Shown here: positions 18,294-27,793 of the stretch, piece by piece
Layout of the letters: each line of letters begins with the position of its first letter
Position numbering within the stretch: the stretch's first letter is position 1
Assembly (NCBI RefSeq): GCF_035978755.1
Contig: NZ_CP108414.1
Span: 868,001 to 932,000, forward strand
Origin: Streptomyces sp. NBC_01298
Lineage (GTDB): Bacteria > Actinomycetota > Actinomycetes > Streptomycetales > Streptomycetaceae
Direction of reading: 5' to 3'
DNA: 64,000 nucleotides
Position numbers and translations under genes: made by a program
The notes under the pieces: generated by a model
What the model saw: the letters and a program-made list of their open reading frames with translations, nothing else
Database searches by the model: none
Told to the model about the DNA's origin: nothing

Positions 18294-18860
18294 TCAGCCG
18301 GTCGCCGTGCCGCCCACGGGGGCCTGGCCCAGCGCGCTGAGCTTCCAGTCGGTTCCGGTGCGGCTCAGTTCCCCGAGCATGCGGCTGTCCTTCTCGCTGC
18401 TCTTGTCGTCAGCGGCCTTTACGGTGATCCGCAGGGCGACCAGCACCTTGGCCCGCCCCGCGCGGTCGTCCAACTCGGTGACGGCACCGGACAGCACCCG
18501 GGCGGTGGTCACCGTCTTCGCCGCCTTGACCTGTTGCGCGAACTCGACGCGCCCTTTAACGAGTTGGTCGTGCAGGTCGCCGGTCGTGGACGACTCCCAC
18601 AGATCCAGGCCCTGGTCCACCTTGGTGTGGTCGAGGGTGTTGAGGTTCTGCACGGCCTGTTCCGCCGCCGCGAGCGCCCGGTCGCGCTGGACGGCGTACG
18701 CGGCGGACTCGTCGTGGCTCGCCCCGTACCAGTCCTGGGCCGCCCACGCGGCGATACCGCCCGCGACCAGGGTGAGTGCGAGGGCGACGGCCAGGATCGG
18801 CCGGGTGCCCACGAGGGCGCGGACCGCGAGTGTCATGGGGTGTTCCCGTCTCCCGCTCAT
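18294..18860 (-). CDS. Mce-associated membrane protein
   Basis: 188 residues. Membrane helix about 20-42 (ILAVALALTLVAGGIAAWAA) and an outside domain with LNTLDHTKVDQGLDLWESS, the same pattern as the Mam protein at 19529-20071 (LNTLDASTREHAEAGIEAW). An alternative ATG at 18836, preceded by GGGAGACGGG, would trim 8 residues and may be the real start. Separated from the upstream gene stop by 3 bp. Confidence 0.8.
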   Translation of the reverse strand: MSGRREHPMTLAVRALVGTRPILAVALALTLVAGGIAAWAAQDWYGASHDESAAYAVQRDRALAAAEQAVQNLNTLDHTKVDQGLDLWESSTTGDLHDQLVKGRVEFAQQVKAAKTVTTARVLSGAVTELDDRAGRAKVLVALRITVKAADDKSSEKDSRMLGELSRTGTDWKLSALGQAPVGGTATG

Positions 18861-18863
18861 CTC

Positions 18864-19532
18864 TCAGCGGGTCTTGATGTCGACGATCTGCCAACGGTTC
18901 TCTTGGAACTGGGCGGTGACGGTCAGCTGGGCCGCGGCCGAGGTCGTGGCGCCCCCGTCCCGCCTTGAGGTCTGGTCGAGGAGGACCAGGAGGCGCGCGG
19001 TGTCCCCGTCGAGTTCGATCACCCCGGTGCGGACGGCCCTCGTGTTCAGGGTGATCTTCTGGGTCTCCAGGTTGGCGCGGAGCTGGGCGAACAGGTCGCC
19101 GTACTGCCGGGCCGCCTTCCCCCCGAGCACCGTCCGCGCCGATCGCGCGGTGGCGTCGGCGCCGGTGGGGGTGTACGAGAAGATCCTGGCGAGGCCGTCA
19201 CTGACGTCGCCGCTCACCCGTTCGGTGGTCGCGGTGTCGGTGAGGGCGCGGTTCTGGGCGGACGGGGTCGCGCGCAGTCGGTGTGCGCCGTAGAAGAAGG
19301 CGCTGCCGCCCAGGAGCAGGAGGGCTACGGCCGCCGCCACGGCCGCGGGGCGCCACCGGCCGGCCAATCGGGAGCGGGAACCCCGGACGTCCGGTTCGCC
19401 CTCGGAATCGGCATCGGCATCGGCCGCGCCCGCGTCCGTGGCCGTCGGTCCGGAGCCGGCCGTCGTGTCCCGGACGGCCGGCCCCTGCGTCTCCGCGGGC
19501 CCGTTCCTCGTCTTGCGCCGCAACAGCGTCAC
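18864..19532 (-). CDS. Mce-associated membrane protein
   Basis: 222 residues. A charged disordered N terminus rich in Asp/Ala, one membrane helix (PAAVAAAVALLLLGGSAFFYG) and an outside domain ending FQENRWQIVDIKTR. The GTG start at 19530-19532 overlaps the previous stop by 4 bp. Related in pattern to the Mam protein at 17430-18227, so the operon holds two pairs of Mam types. Confidence 0.8.
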   Translation of the reverse strand: MTLLRRKTRNGPAETQGPAVRDTTAGSGPTATDAGAADADADSEGEPDVRGSRSRLAGRWRPAAVAAAVALLLLGGSAFFYGAHRLRATPSAQNRALTDTATTERVSGDVSDGLARIFSYTPTGADATARSARTVLGGKAARQYGDLFAQLRANLETQKITLNTRAVRTGVIELDGDTARLLVLLDQTSRRDGGATTSAAAQLTVTAQFQENRWQIVDIKTR

Positions 19533-20071
19533 GGCGCCTCGCTTCCCGCGCCGGCCGTGGCGGAAGCGGTGGCGCCAGCGCCCGCCACCGGTACGGCGCT
19601 CAGTGCCTTGACCTTCCAGGTGTCGCCGCCCGTACGCTCCAGGACGGCTTCGAGGCGCTTGCGGTCGCTCGTCGCCTTCGAGGTGCCCTGGGGCGTGACG
19701 TCGACGCGGACCGTCGCGATGAGCTTCGCCGTACCCGCCCGGGCGTCCAGCGCGGTCACGGCCGCTTCGGTGACGGTGGCGCGGGCCGAGGCGCCCACCA
19801 CCGGCCGGGTGGCGCCCAGTTCGGTGAGCAGCGGCCCGGTGGAGGCGTGGCGCCACGCCTCGATGCCGGCCTCCGCGTGCTCCCGCGTGGACGCGTCCAG
19901 GGTGTTGAGCACCGTGAGGTGATCGCGGCCCTGGGCGAGGACCTCGTCCCGCGCCCGGCCGAAGGCGAGGGCGTCGTCGGTGCGGGCCTGTGCGTAGGTC
20001 CAGGCACCGGTCCCGCAGAAGGCGAGCGCCACTGCCAGGGCCGCGCCCGCGAGGACGCGCGCTCGCCTCAT
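19529..20071 (-). CDS. Mce-associated membrane protein
   Basis: 180 residues with an N-terminal membrane helix (RVLAGAALAVALAFCGTGAW) and an outside domain with LNTLDASTREHAEAG and GTAKLIATVRVDV, ending in an Ala/Thr-rich tail. First of four Mam genes after mceF. The start overlaps the mceF stop by 4 bp (ATGA). Confidence 0.82.
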   Translation of the reverse strand: MRRARVLAGAALAVALAFCGTGAWTYAQARTDDALAFGRARDEVLAQGRDHLTVLNTLDASTREHAEAGIEAWRHASTGPLLTELGATRPVVGASARATVTEAAVTALDARAGTAKLIATVRVDVTPQGTSKATSDRKRLEAVLERTGGDTWKVKALSAVPVAGAGATASATAGAGSEAP

Positions 20072-21345
20072 CGACCGCTCCCGGCGCCGAGGCCGAGCAG
20101 CCCGGCCAGGTCCGTGGGGCCGCCGGCCTGGCCCGGCAGGGCGAGTGCGCCGGGCAGGGGCTGCGCGGCCGGTGCGGTGGCGGAGCCGGCGCCGCCCGAG
20201 GGCAGGGACCCCGGTGTGGCCGGGGTGGGGACGGGTCCGCCCTTCGGGGCGTTCGCGGAGCCGCGCACGTTCTTACCGGACGAGGCCGGGCTCGTGCAGG
20301 AGGCTGCGGTGTTGAGGGCGGGTGCGGTACCGAGGTCCAGGCCGTTGCGGTAGCGGGTGCCGCCGTAGCCGGAGGTGCAGGGCAGGGGCTTGAAGAAGGT
20401 GACGGCCATGCCGAGGTTCATCCGTCCTCCGTCGACGGTGGTGGCGCCCGCGGAGACGGCCACGGGGAACTTCACGAGCAGTTCCTCCAGGCCGTGCTGC
20501 CGGGTGACGGCGATCTCCGAGGTGGTGAGCAGGTTGGCGAGGACCACGCCGAGGCTGGGGTCGAGGTCGCGCAGGAGGCCGCTGATCTGGGTGGCCGCGT
20601 CCGGCGTGACGGCGAGCAGGCGGCGGACATCGCCGTCGGATCCCTTGAGGGTGGCGGCGAGTTCGCGTGCGCCGGTGGCGAAGTCGATGATGGCCCGGGC
20701 TTCCTCGGCCTGGGTGCGCAGGACGACCTCGCCGTCGTTGATGAGGCGGGTGGTCTCGGGCAGGGAGCGGTCTGCGGCCTGCACGAACGCGCTGCCGCTG
20801 TCGATCAGGGCCTGGAGGTCGTCGCCGTGGCCTTCGAACGCCTTGCCCAGCTCGTCGACGACCGTGCGCAGCGAGTCGAGGGGAACGGACCGGGTGAGGT
20901 CGTTCATGCTGGCCAGGAGGTCGGTGACGGGTGCGGGGACCTCTGTGTCGGCCTGGTCGATGCGGGCCCCCTCCGTGAGGTACGGGCCCTGGTCGCCGCG
21001 GGGCCGCAGGTCGATGTACTGCTCGCCGACGGCGGACAGTCCGGCGACGACGGCCTTGGCGTCGGCGGGGACGCGGGCGGCCGCCTTCTTGATGTGCAGC
21101 CGGGCCACGACTCCGTCGGCGGTGAGGTCGATGGCGCCGACGCGTCCTACGGAGACGCCCCGGTAGGTGACGTCCGAGTGGGGGAACAGGCCGCCGGTCC
21201 GGGAGAGGTGGACGTCGACGGTGTAGTAGTCCGCGACGCCGATGTAGCGGCCGAGGTCGGCGTAGCGGATGCCGAGGAGACCGAGGACGAGGACGGAGAT
21301 GACGAGGAACGCGAGGTTCTTCAGTCGTACGGCGAGGGTGATCAC
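20068..21345 (-). CDS. MceF-type substrate-binding protein
   Basis: 425 residues. N-terminal membrane anchor (LAFLVISVLVLGLLGI), MCE/MlaD domain about 35-115 (VTYRGVSVGRVGAIDL), a long helical stretch, a disulfide-prone CTSGYGGTRY region and a Pro/Gly/Ala tail. Position as sixth mce gene identifies it as F type. MCE proteins assemble into a hexameric tube that carries lipids or sterols across the envelope. GTG start overlaps the mceE stop by 4 bp. Confidence 0.9.
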   Translation of the reverse strand: MITLAVRLKNLAFLVISVLVLGLLGIRYADLGRYIGVADYYTVDVHLSRTGGLFPHSDVTYRGVSVGRVGAIDLTADGVVARLHIKKAAARVPADAKAVVAGLSAVGEQYIDLRPRGDQGPYLTEGARIDQADTEVPAPVTDLLASMNDLTRSVPLDSLRTVVDELGKAFEGHGDDLQALIDSGSAFVQAADRSLPETTRLINDGEVVLRTQAEEARAIIDFATGARELAATLKGSDGDVRRLLAVTPDAATQISGLLRDLDPSLGVVLANLLTTSEIAVTRQHGLEELLVKFPVAVSAGATTVDGGRMNLGMAVTFFKPLPCTSGYGGTRYRNGLDLGTAPALNTAASCTSPASSGKNVRGSANAPKGGPVPTPATPGSLPSGGAGSATAPAAQPLPGALALPGQAGGPTDLAGLLGLGAGSGR

Positions 21346-22607
21346 CGGGTCTTCCCTCCGTCCTGTGCCCCATCGGTGGTGCTCCGCCCGCTCGGGGAGG
21401 ACGAGGCTCCCGGCGGTTCGAAGCTCTGGACGGGCGGCAGCGGCAGCGGTGCGGGCGACTTCGTGGAACCGCGGCCGGACGCGCCCCCGCGGCCGGTGGT
21501 GCCCGGATCGGTGGGAGGGGTGGGGGTCGGCGTCGGGTCGGGCGTGGTCTGCGGGACGAGCGGCGGGATGACCTGTGTGCCCGGTTCGGCGGCGATGTAC
21601 AGGTAGGTGTTGAGGTAGTCGCCCTTGATGCCCCGCATCACCTCGTCGGTGAAGGGGTACGTCAGCAGCGCCTGGAGGGAGTCGGGCAGGTCGGCTCCGG
21701 CGTCGGCGAGTGCTTGCAGGGTCGGCGCCAGTGCCTTGAGGTCAGCGACCATGTCGTCCTTGCCCGCGTTGATGGTGGAGACGGCGACGCCGGACAGCGT
21801 GTCGAGGGCGCGCAGCATGGTCAGGAGCGAACCCCGTTGGTTCTCCAGGGTCTTGAGGCCGGGCGAGAGGCCGGTGATGACCTTCCCCACGTCTTCCTTG
21901 CGCCCGGCCAGGGTGGTGGAGAGCCGGTTGACCCCGTCGAGGGCCTGGGTGATGTCGTCCCGGTGCGCGTCGAGGTCGCTCACCAGCGTGTTGACCCGCT
22001 CCAGCATGGAGCGGACCTCGGGCTCGCGTCCGCCCAGCGCGGCGTTCAGCTCCTTGGTGATGGTCTTCAGCTGGTTGACCCCACCGCCGTTGAGCAGCAG
22101 GGACAGGGCGCCGAAGACCTCCTCGACCTCGGTGTCGCGACTGGTGCGGGCGAGCGGGATCGTACTGCCGTTGGTGAGACGCGCACCGCCCGCGTCCTTG
22201 GCGGGGGCGGTGAGCTCGATGAACTTCTCACCGAGCAGGCTGGACTGCTGGAGGCGGGCGCCCGCGTCGGCGGGCAGCCGGATGTCTCCGTTGATCTTCA
22301 TGGTGACGCGCGCCGTCCAGTCGCCGGTCCCGAGGCGGATCTCGGTGACGCGGCCGACGGCGACGTCGTTGACCTTCACGGCGGACTGCGGGACGAGGCT
22401 GAGGACGTCGGCGAGTTCGGCGGTGACCGTGTACGGGTGGGAGCCGAGGTCCGCGCCGCCGGGCAGCGGCAGGTCCTCGATGCCGTCGAAGCGGGGCAGG
22501 TCGGCGGGGAGCATGGTCACGGTGAGGACCACGACCGCGCCCAGGGCGACGATCCCGGCGATGCCCGCCCCTGCGGCCTTGCCGGTGAGGTGTCCGCGGC
22601 GCTTCAC
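21342..22607 (-). CDS. MceE-type substrate-binding protein
   Basis: 421 residues. Membrane anchor about 12-32 (AGIAGIVALGAVVVLTVTML), MCE domain about 55-130 (VKVNDVAVGRVTEIRL), helical domain and a Pro/Thr/Ser-rich tail. Mycobacterial MceE proteins are usually lipoproteins; no lipobox cysteine follows the helix here, so this one seems anchored by the helix alone. Coupled by 4-bp overlaps to both neighbours. Confidence 0.88.
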   Translation of the reverse strand: MKRRGHLTGKAAGAGIAGIVALGAVVVLTVTMLPADLPRFDGIEDLPLPGGADLGSHPYTVTAELADVLSLVPQSAVKVNDVAVGRVTEIRLGTGDWTARVTMKINGDIRLPADAGARLQQSSLLGEKFIELTAPAKDAGGARLTNGSTIPLARTSRDTEVEEVFGALSLLLNGGGVNQLKTITKELNAALGGREPEVRSMLERVNTLVSDLDAHRDDITQALDGVNRLSTTLAGRKEDVGKVITGLSPGLKTLENQRGSLLTMLRALDTLSGVAVSTINAGKDDMVADLKALAPTLQALADAGADLPDSLQALLTYPFTDEVMRGIKGDYLNTYLYIAAEPGTQVIPPLVPQTTPDPTPTPTPPTDPGTTGRGGASGRGSTKSPAPLPLPPVQSFEPPGASSSPSGRSTTDGAQDGGKTR

Positions 22608-23629
22608 CGGTCCCCCGCCCCGCCGGCGGCCGAGGAGCCGCCCGCCACGGGCAGCGGGAGCAGCGGTCCGCCCACGCTGATCTCGTTGAGGTTGGCCCGG
22701 CCGTCGAGGGTGCGGGTGTCCTTGTTGTACGCGCCCACCACGTTGGACGCCGCGAGCGGGGCCACGTCGAGGGCCTCGGCGAGGGAGGCCCGCTGGTCGA
22801 CGAGGGTCTGGGTCAGGGGGACCAGCCGGTCGACGTTCTGCTTCAGCTCGCCCCGGTTGTTCTGGATGAAGGTCTTGACCTGGGCGAGGGCCTTGCCGAG
22901 TTCGGTGAGGGCGCCCGCGAGGTCGTCCTTGTTGTCGGCGAAGAACGTCACCACGTCGTCGAGGCGTTCCTGGGCGGTACGGACGTCGCCGTCCTTGTCC
23001 TTGAGCATGGTCGTGAACGTCTGGAGCTGGCCGAGCGTGGCGAACAGGTCGTCGCTGCTGCCGTCGAGGGTCTTGGCCGCCTTGCCGAACTCCTGGATGG
23101 ACGTGCCGATCGCCTCACCGTTGCCGCCCAGGTTCTTCGCGCCGGTGTCGATCAGGCCGGCCAGGGCTCCGCCCGCATTGGCGCCGTCGGGGCCGAGGGC
23201 CTTGCCGAGGTCGGTGATCGAGGCGTACAGCTGGTCGATCTCGACGGGGGTCCGGTTGCGGGACGCGGCGAGCCGGGCTCCGTTGGCGAGGGCGGGGCCC
23301 GAGGCGTAGGCCGGCGTGAGTTGGACGTACCGGTCCGCGACGATGCTGGGGGCGACGATGACGGCCCGCGCGTCGGCCGCGACGCGTACGCCGTCGTCGA
23401 CCTGGAGTCGGACGCGTACCCGGGTGCCCTCGGGCTCCACGGACTCGACCTCGCCGACGCGCACCCCGAGGATGCGCAGGTCCGAGCCGGCGTAGATGCC
23501 GACGGCGCGGTCGAAATAGGCCGTGACCCGGGTGCCCTCGGAGCCGAGGGCGCGTACGGCGACGAGGCCGCAGGCCGCGAGCACCACCATGGCGAGCCCG
23601 ATGACGAGGGGTCTTCTGAGTTCGGTCAT
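22604..23629 (-). CDS. MceD-type substrate-binding protein
   Basis: 341 residues. Anchor helix (LVIGLAMVVLAACGLVAV), MCE domain with DLRILGVRVGEVESVEP, then coiled helices (FADNKDDLAGALTELGKAL) and a Gly/Ser tail. An Ala-Ala-Cys within the helix looks slightly like a lipobox, but it lies early and without the usual flanks. ATG at 23629 is chosen for the 4-bp overlap with mceC; the longer frame to 23680 lies inside mceC. Confidence 0.88.
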   Translation of the reverse strand: MTELRRPLVIGLAMVVLAACGLVAVRALGSEGTRVTAYFDRAVGIYAGSDLRILGVRVGEVESVEPEGTRVRVRLQVDDGVRVAADARAVIVAPSIVADRYVQLTPAYASGPALANGARLAASRNRTPVEIDQLYASITDLGKALGPDGANAGGALAGLIDTGAKNLGGNGEAIGTSIQEFGKAAKTLDGSSDDLFATLGQLQTFTTMLKDKDGDVRTAQERLDDVVTFFADNKDDLAGALTELGKALAQVKTFIQNNRGELKQNVDRLVPLTQTLVDQRASLAEALDVAPLAASNVVGAYNKDTRTLDGRANLNEISVGGPLLPLPVAGGSSAAGGAGDR

Positions 23630-24678
23630 CGGGCACCGCTTCCCTTCGCCGCCGCCGACGTCTGCTGCGGCGGCTGGCATCCGGTCTTGGGCTGTGACGC
23701 CTCGGGCAGGTAGTTGCGCGGCACGACTCCGCAGAGGTAGCTGTCGAACCAGTGGCCGTTGCCCAGGGTGTTGCCGACGAGCCGGTAGTACGGGCCGACG
23801 AGGGCGAGGGTCTTGTCGAGCTGGCCGCTGTTCTTCTCCAGGACCTCGGTGACGCGGCTGAGGGCCTTGAGGGTGGGGCCGAGTTGGCGGTCGTTGTCGG
23901 CGACGATGCCGCTGAGCTGCGTGCCCAGCTCACGGCTGCCCTTGAGCAGGGCGCGGATGGCGTCGCGCCGGCCCTTCAACTCGCCGAGCAGTGATCCGCC
24001 GTCCTCGATGAGGGTCTCGAAGCTGGACTTCTTTCCCTCCAGGGTCTTGGTGAACGTCCGGCTCCCCTGAAGGAGTTGGGACAGTTGGGCGTCACGGCTG
24101 GAGACGGACTTGGAGAGTTCGGACAGGCCGGTGGCGGCGCTGCGCACGCTCGGCGGCGAGTTCTTGAAGGTGGCGGAGATCGTCTCGAAGCTTTCGGCGA
24201 GCTTCTTGGTGTCGATGGCGTCGACGGTGCCGCTCAGGTCCTGGAACGCCTGGGTCACGTCGTACGGGGACGTCGTGCGCGTCAACGGGATGCGGCTGCC
24301 CGGATCCTGGCGTTCGGCGCCCAGCGGGTCGAGGGCCAGGTACTTCTCGCCGAGCAGGGTCTTGATGGCGATGGCGGCGGTGGAGCGGTCACCGACCCAG
24401 GCGTCGCCGACCCCGAAGGTCACCTTCACCTTGGGCCCGTCGAGGGCGACCCCGGTGACCGAGCCGACCTTGACGCCGGCGATGCGCACCTCGTCGCCGG
24501 TGGCGAGTCCGGCGGCCTCGGTGAAGTCGGCGCTGTAGGTGGTGCCCGCGCCGGTGAACGGCAGGCGGTCCACGTTGTAGGCGAGGACGGCCAGTAGGGC
24601 GAGCACGACGAATCCGACGACGGCCACCGCGACGGGGTCGCGGTCCTTGACGGGGGTGAACCGGGGCGGGCGGCTCAT
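23626..24678 (-). CDS. MceC-type substrate-binding protein
   Basis: 350 residues. Anchor (VAVAVVGFVVLALLAVLAY), MCE domain (DEVRIAGVKVGSVTGVAL), helical domain and a C-terminal region with paired cysteines (YLCGVVPRNYL, KTGCQPP). ATG at 24678 gives an ATGA overlap with the mceB stop and is preferred to the ATG 9 bp upstream. Confidence 0.9.
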   Translation of the reverse strand: MSRPPRFTPVKDRDPVAVAVVGFVVLALLAVLAYNVDRLPFTGAGTTYSADFTEAAGLATGDEVRIAGVKVGSVTGVALDGPKVKVTFGVGDAWVGDRSTAAIAIKTLLGEKYLALDPLGAERQDPGSRIPLTRTTSPYDVTQAFQDLSGTVDAIDTKKLAESFETISATFKNSPPSVRSAATGLSELSKSVSSRDAQLSQLLQGSRTFTKTLEGKKSSFETLIEDGGSLLGELKGRRDAIRALLKGSRELGTQLSGIVADNDRQLGPTLKALSRVTEVLEKNSGQLDKTLALVGPYYRLVGNTLGNGHWFDSYLCGVVPRNYLPEASQPKTGCQPPQQTSAAAKGSGAR

Positions 24679-25730
24679 CCGCGGCACCTCGATTCGGTCA
24701 CGATGATGCCGGTCGGCGGCTTGGAGCCGTCGGAGGTGCTCACACCGCTCACGCGGGCCTCGCAGAGGTAGAGGTTGAACCAGGACCCGTACGAGGACAG
24801 CCGTGCCAGGGCGGCCATCTTGGCCGGTGTCCTTTCGAGGAAGTCCTCGATCTGCGGCGTGTGGTCGCCGAGGGTGTTCGAGAGGCGGCCCAGTTCGCCG
24901 ATGCTCCGCTTGAGGGGGGCCCGCCCGTCCTGGAGGAGTCCCGCGGTCACGGTGGTGAGGTCACCCATCGCCTGGACGGCCTCGCCGAGCGGCTTGCGGT
25001 CGTCATTGAAGCCCGTGACGAGCTTCTGGAGGGTGACGACGAGATCGCCGAAGGCGGCCTCTCGGGTGTTGAGCGTGTCCAGGACGGTGTTGAGGTTCGT
25101 GACCACCTGGCCGATCACCTGGTCCTTGGCGGCGACGGTCCGGGTGAGCGACCCGATGTGCCGAAGGAGGCTGTCGACGGTGCCGCCCTCGCCCTGGAGG
25201 ACCTGTACGAGCGACTCGGCGAGGTCGTTGACGTCACTCGGCGACAGGCCCTCGAAGAGCGGCTTGAACCCGTTGAACAGCAGCGTCATGTCGAGCGCGG
25301 GCGTCGTGCGGTCCAGCGGGATGGTGGAGCCGGGCGGCAGGACGGAGCCCACGTCGCCGCTGCCCCGGTCGAGGGCGACGTAGCGCTGCCCGACCATGTT
25401 GAGGTACTTCACCGCGGCGGTCGCCGAGACGGGCAGCGTGCGGTCGTCGCGGATGCGGAAGGTGACCTGGGCGGTGCGCCGGTCGACGACGCGGACGTCC
25501 GTCACCTCGCCGACCTTCACGCCCGAGATCCGTACGCTGTCCCCGTCGATGAGCCCGGTGACGTCGGTGAACAGCGCCTTGTACGAGCGCGTACCCGAGT
25601 CCACGCCGGTGTCGGCGATGCTGAGCGCGAGCACGGTCGTGGCGAGGGCCGTGACCAGCACGAAGATCAAGGATTTGACCACCGGGCCGGTCAGGGGGCG
25701 CCGTCGGGTGTGTGCGAGGTCGTCCCTCAC
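24675..25730 (-). CDS. MceB-type substrate-binding protein
   Basis: 351 residues. Anchor about 18-40 (VKSLIFVLVTALATTVLAL), MCE domain (DSVRISGVKVGEVTDVRV), helical tube-forming region, and two C-terminal cysteines (LYLCEARVSG, ESRCRG). GTG start overlaps the mceA stop by 4 bp. Confidence 0.9.
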   Translation of the reverse strand: MRDDLAHTRRRPLTGPVVKSLIFVLVTALATTVLALSIADTGVDSGTRSYKALFTDVTGLIDGDSVRISGVKVGEVTDVRVVDRRTAQVTFRIRDDRTLPVSATAAVKYLNMVGQRYVALDRGSGDVGSVLPPGSTIPLDRTTPALDMTLLFNGFKPLFEGLSPSDVNDLAESLVQVLQGEGGTVDSLLRHIGSLTRTVAAKDQVIGQVVTNLNTVLDTLNTREAAFGDLVVTLQKLVTGFNDDRKPLGEAVQAMGDLTTVTAGLLQDGRAPLKRSIGELGRLSNTLGDHTPQIEDFLERTPAKMAALARLSSYGSWFNLYLCEARVSGVSTSDGSKPPTGIIVTESRCRG

Positions 25731-26980
25731 TTGAGGACCACCTCCGCTCCGCGGTACGCGGGTCCGGCCAGCAGGCTGCTCCAGTCGGGCAGGTCGCCCG
25801 GCGGCTTCTCGGCGGCGGGCGCGAGGAGTTCGTTCAGGATGTCGTTCTCCTGCGCGGAGTTGGCGGGACCGAGGTCCTGGTCGGCCGCCGCCGTGGCCCG
25901 CGCGGCGGGTGCCACGGGGACACCGAGGTAGGGCACGGGGTAGCAGTGCGGACCGCCGCCCGAGGTGTACGAGGGGGTGTCACGGCCGGGTGCGTAGGCC
26001 CCGCGCGAGGGCACGGTGACCACGTTGACGTGCAGCCCGGGCCGGTCGGTGCCCTTGCCGAGGGCCTTGTCCATGGCCGGTACGAATTCGGCGAGGGTGC
26101 GCAGGGTGCAGGGGAACGACGAGGAGTACTCGGCGAGCAGTTCCAGGGTCGGCCTGCCGGTGGCGCTGAGCCTGATGATGTTGTCCTTGTTCTGGCGCAG
26201 GAAGGTGGTGATGTCCTGGGCGGTTCGGGTGGTGGCCCCGAAGGTGGCGGCCAGCTCGCTCTCCTTCTCGGCGAGCGTGCCGCTGGTGGTGGTGAAGTCG
26301 GTGAGGGCCGTGACGATGTCCGGGGCCGCGTCCGCGTACACGTTGCTGACCTTGACGAGTTCCTTCAGGTCCCGGTTGAGCGCGGGCAGTTCGGGGTTGA
26401 ACTTCTTCAGGTGCGCGTCGAGTTGGGCGAGGGTGTCGCCGAGCTTGTCGCCGCGCCCTTCGAGTGCCCGGGAGACGGCGGACAGGGTGGCGGAGAGCTT
26501 TTGCGGCTGGACGGCGGTGAGCATGGGCAGCACGTTGTCCAGGACCTGCTGGAGTTCCACCGCGCTGCTGGAGCGGTCCTCGGGGATGACGGCGCCGGCG
26601 CCGATCGGTTCGGACGAGGGCGACGTCGGCGGTACGAGCGCCACGAACCGTTCGCCGAACAGGGTCGTCGGCAGCATCTGGGCGCGCACGTCGGCGGGAA
26701 CCTCGTGGAGGGTGTCGGGATCCATCGCGAGGGTGAGCCGGGCTCCCGTGCCGGTGGCGGCGATGGAGCGGACCTCGCCGATGACGACGCCGCGCATCTT
26801 CACCTCGGCCCCCGGATGCATCTCGTTGCCGACGCTGCCCGTCTCGATGGTGATCGGGGTGCTGTCGGTGAACTGCTTGTCGTAGACGGCGATCGCCAGC
26901 CAGACCAGGAGGGCGGGGACGAGCAGGAAGACGAGGCCGGCGGTGCGGCGGCGCAGGGTCGTCACGCGGGGACCGCTCAT
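25727..26980 (-). CDS. MceA-type substrate-binding protein
   Basis: 417 residues. Anchor about 15-33 (GLVFLLVPALLVWLAIAVY), MCE domain about 38-115 (AEVKMRGVVIGEVRSI), long helical region, and a cysteine pair (FPCTLRT, GPHCYPVPYLG) typical of MceA/Mce1A C-terminal parts. One bp separates its start from the permease stop. First of six mce genes in A-F order. Confidence 0.92.
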   Translation of the reverse strand: MSGPRVTTLRRRTAGLVFLLVPALLVWLAIAVYDKQFTDSTPITIETGSVGNEMHPGAEVKMRGVVIGEVRSIAATGTGARLTLAMDPDTLHEVPADVRAQMLPTTLFGERFVALVPPTSPSSEPIGAGAVIPEDRSSSAVELQQVLDNVLPMLTAVQPQKLSATLSAVSRALEGRGDKLGDTLAQLDAHLKKFNPELPALNRDLKELVKVSNVYADAAPDIVTALTDFTTTSGTLAEKESELAATFGATTRTAQDITTFLRQNKDNIIRLSATGRPTLELLAEYSSSFPCTLRTLAEFVPAMDKALGKGTDRPGLHVNVVTVPSRGAYAPGRDTPSYTSGGGPHCYPVPYLGVPVAPAARATAAADQDLGPANSAQENDILNELLAPAAEKPPGDLPDWSSLLAGPAYRGAEVVLK

Positions 26981-26981
26981 C

Positions 26982-27788
26982 TCACCCCGCCACCTTCACG
27001 GTCGTGGTCGCGCCCCACAGGGCCAGCGACAGGAAGAAGTCGGTGACGCTGATGAGCACGATCGCGTTGCGCACGGACCGGCCCACCGCGACGCCGACCC
27101 CGGCGGGGCCGCCGGAGGCGCGGAACCCGTAGTAGCAGTGGGCGAGGATCACCATGACGCTGAAGATCAACACCTTGAGGACCGACAGCACGACGTCCGT
27201 CGGGGAGAGGAACAGGTTGAAGTAGTGGTCGTACGTTCCCTGGGACTGGCCGTTGAACAGGACGGTCACGTAACGGGAGGCGAGGTACGACGAGAGGAGG
27301 CCGATCGCGTAGAGCGGGATGATCGCGGCGACGCCCGCGATGATGCGGGTGGTGACCAGGTACGGGATGGAGCGGATGCCCATGCCTTCGAGGGCGTCGA
27401 CCTCCTCGTTGATCCGCATCGCGCCGAGCTGGGCGGTGAAGCCCGCGCCGACGGTCGCGGAGAGGGCGAGCCCGGCGACCAGGGGCGCGATCTCCCGGGT
27501 GTTGAAATACGCGGAGACGAAGCCGGTGAACGCGGCGGTGCCGATCTGGTCGAGGGCCGCGTACCCCTGGAGGCCGACGACGGTGCCGGTGAACAGGGTC
27601 ATCGCGATCATCACGCCGATGGTGCCGCCGATGACACCGAGCCCGCCGGAGCCGAAGGCCACCTCGGCGAGCAGCCGCTGCACCTCCTTGAGGTAGCGGC
27701 GCAGGGTGCGCGGAATCCAGGCCAGTGCCTTGACGTAGAACAGGAACTGGTCGCCGGAGCGGTCGAGCCACAGGAACGGGGAGGCCAT
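26982..27788 (-). CDS. YrbEB/MlaE-type ABC permease
   Basis: 268 residues with about six hydrophobic segments. MlaE-family words are FGSGGLGVIGGTIG, EEVDALEGMGI (the EExDA motif that contacts the ATPase) and RASGGPAGVG. Pairs with YrbEA to form the membrane channel of the Mce importer. Starts 5 bp after the yrbEA stop. Confidence 0.92.
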   Translation of the reverse strand: MASPFLWLDRSGDQFLFYVKALAWIPRTLRRYLKEVQRLLAEVAFGSGGLGVIGGTIGVMIAMTLFTGTVVGLQGYAALDQIGTAAFTGFVSAYFNTREIAPLVAGLALSATVGAGFTAQLGAMRINEEVDALEGMGIRSIPYLVTTRIIAGVAAIIPLYAIGLLSSYLASRYVTVLFNGQSQGTYDHYFNLFLSPTDVVLSVLKVLIFSVMVILAHCYYGFRASGGPAGVGVAVGRSVRNAIVLISVTDFFLSLALWGATTTVKVAG

Positions 27789-27793
27789 CGACC

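Noticed and set aside
23596..23610. MceD as lipoprotein because of Ala-Ala-Cys in its helix
   Set aside because: The cysteine lies within the hydrophobic helix, without a proper cleavage region; position and flanks are atypical.
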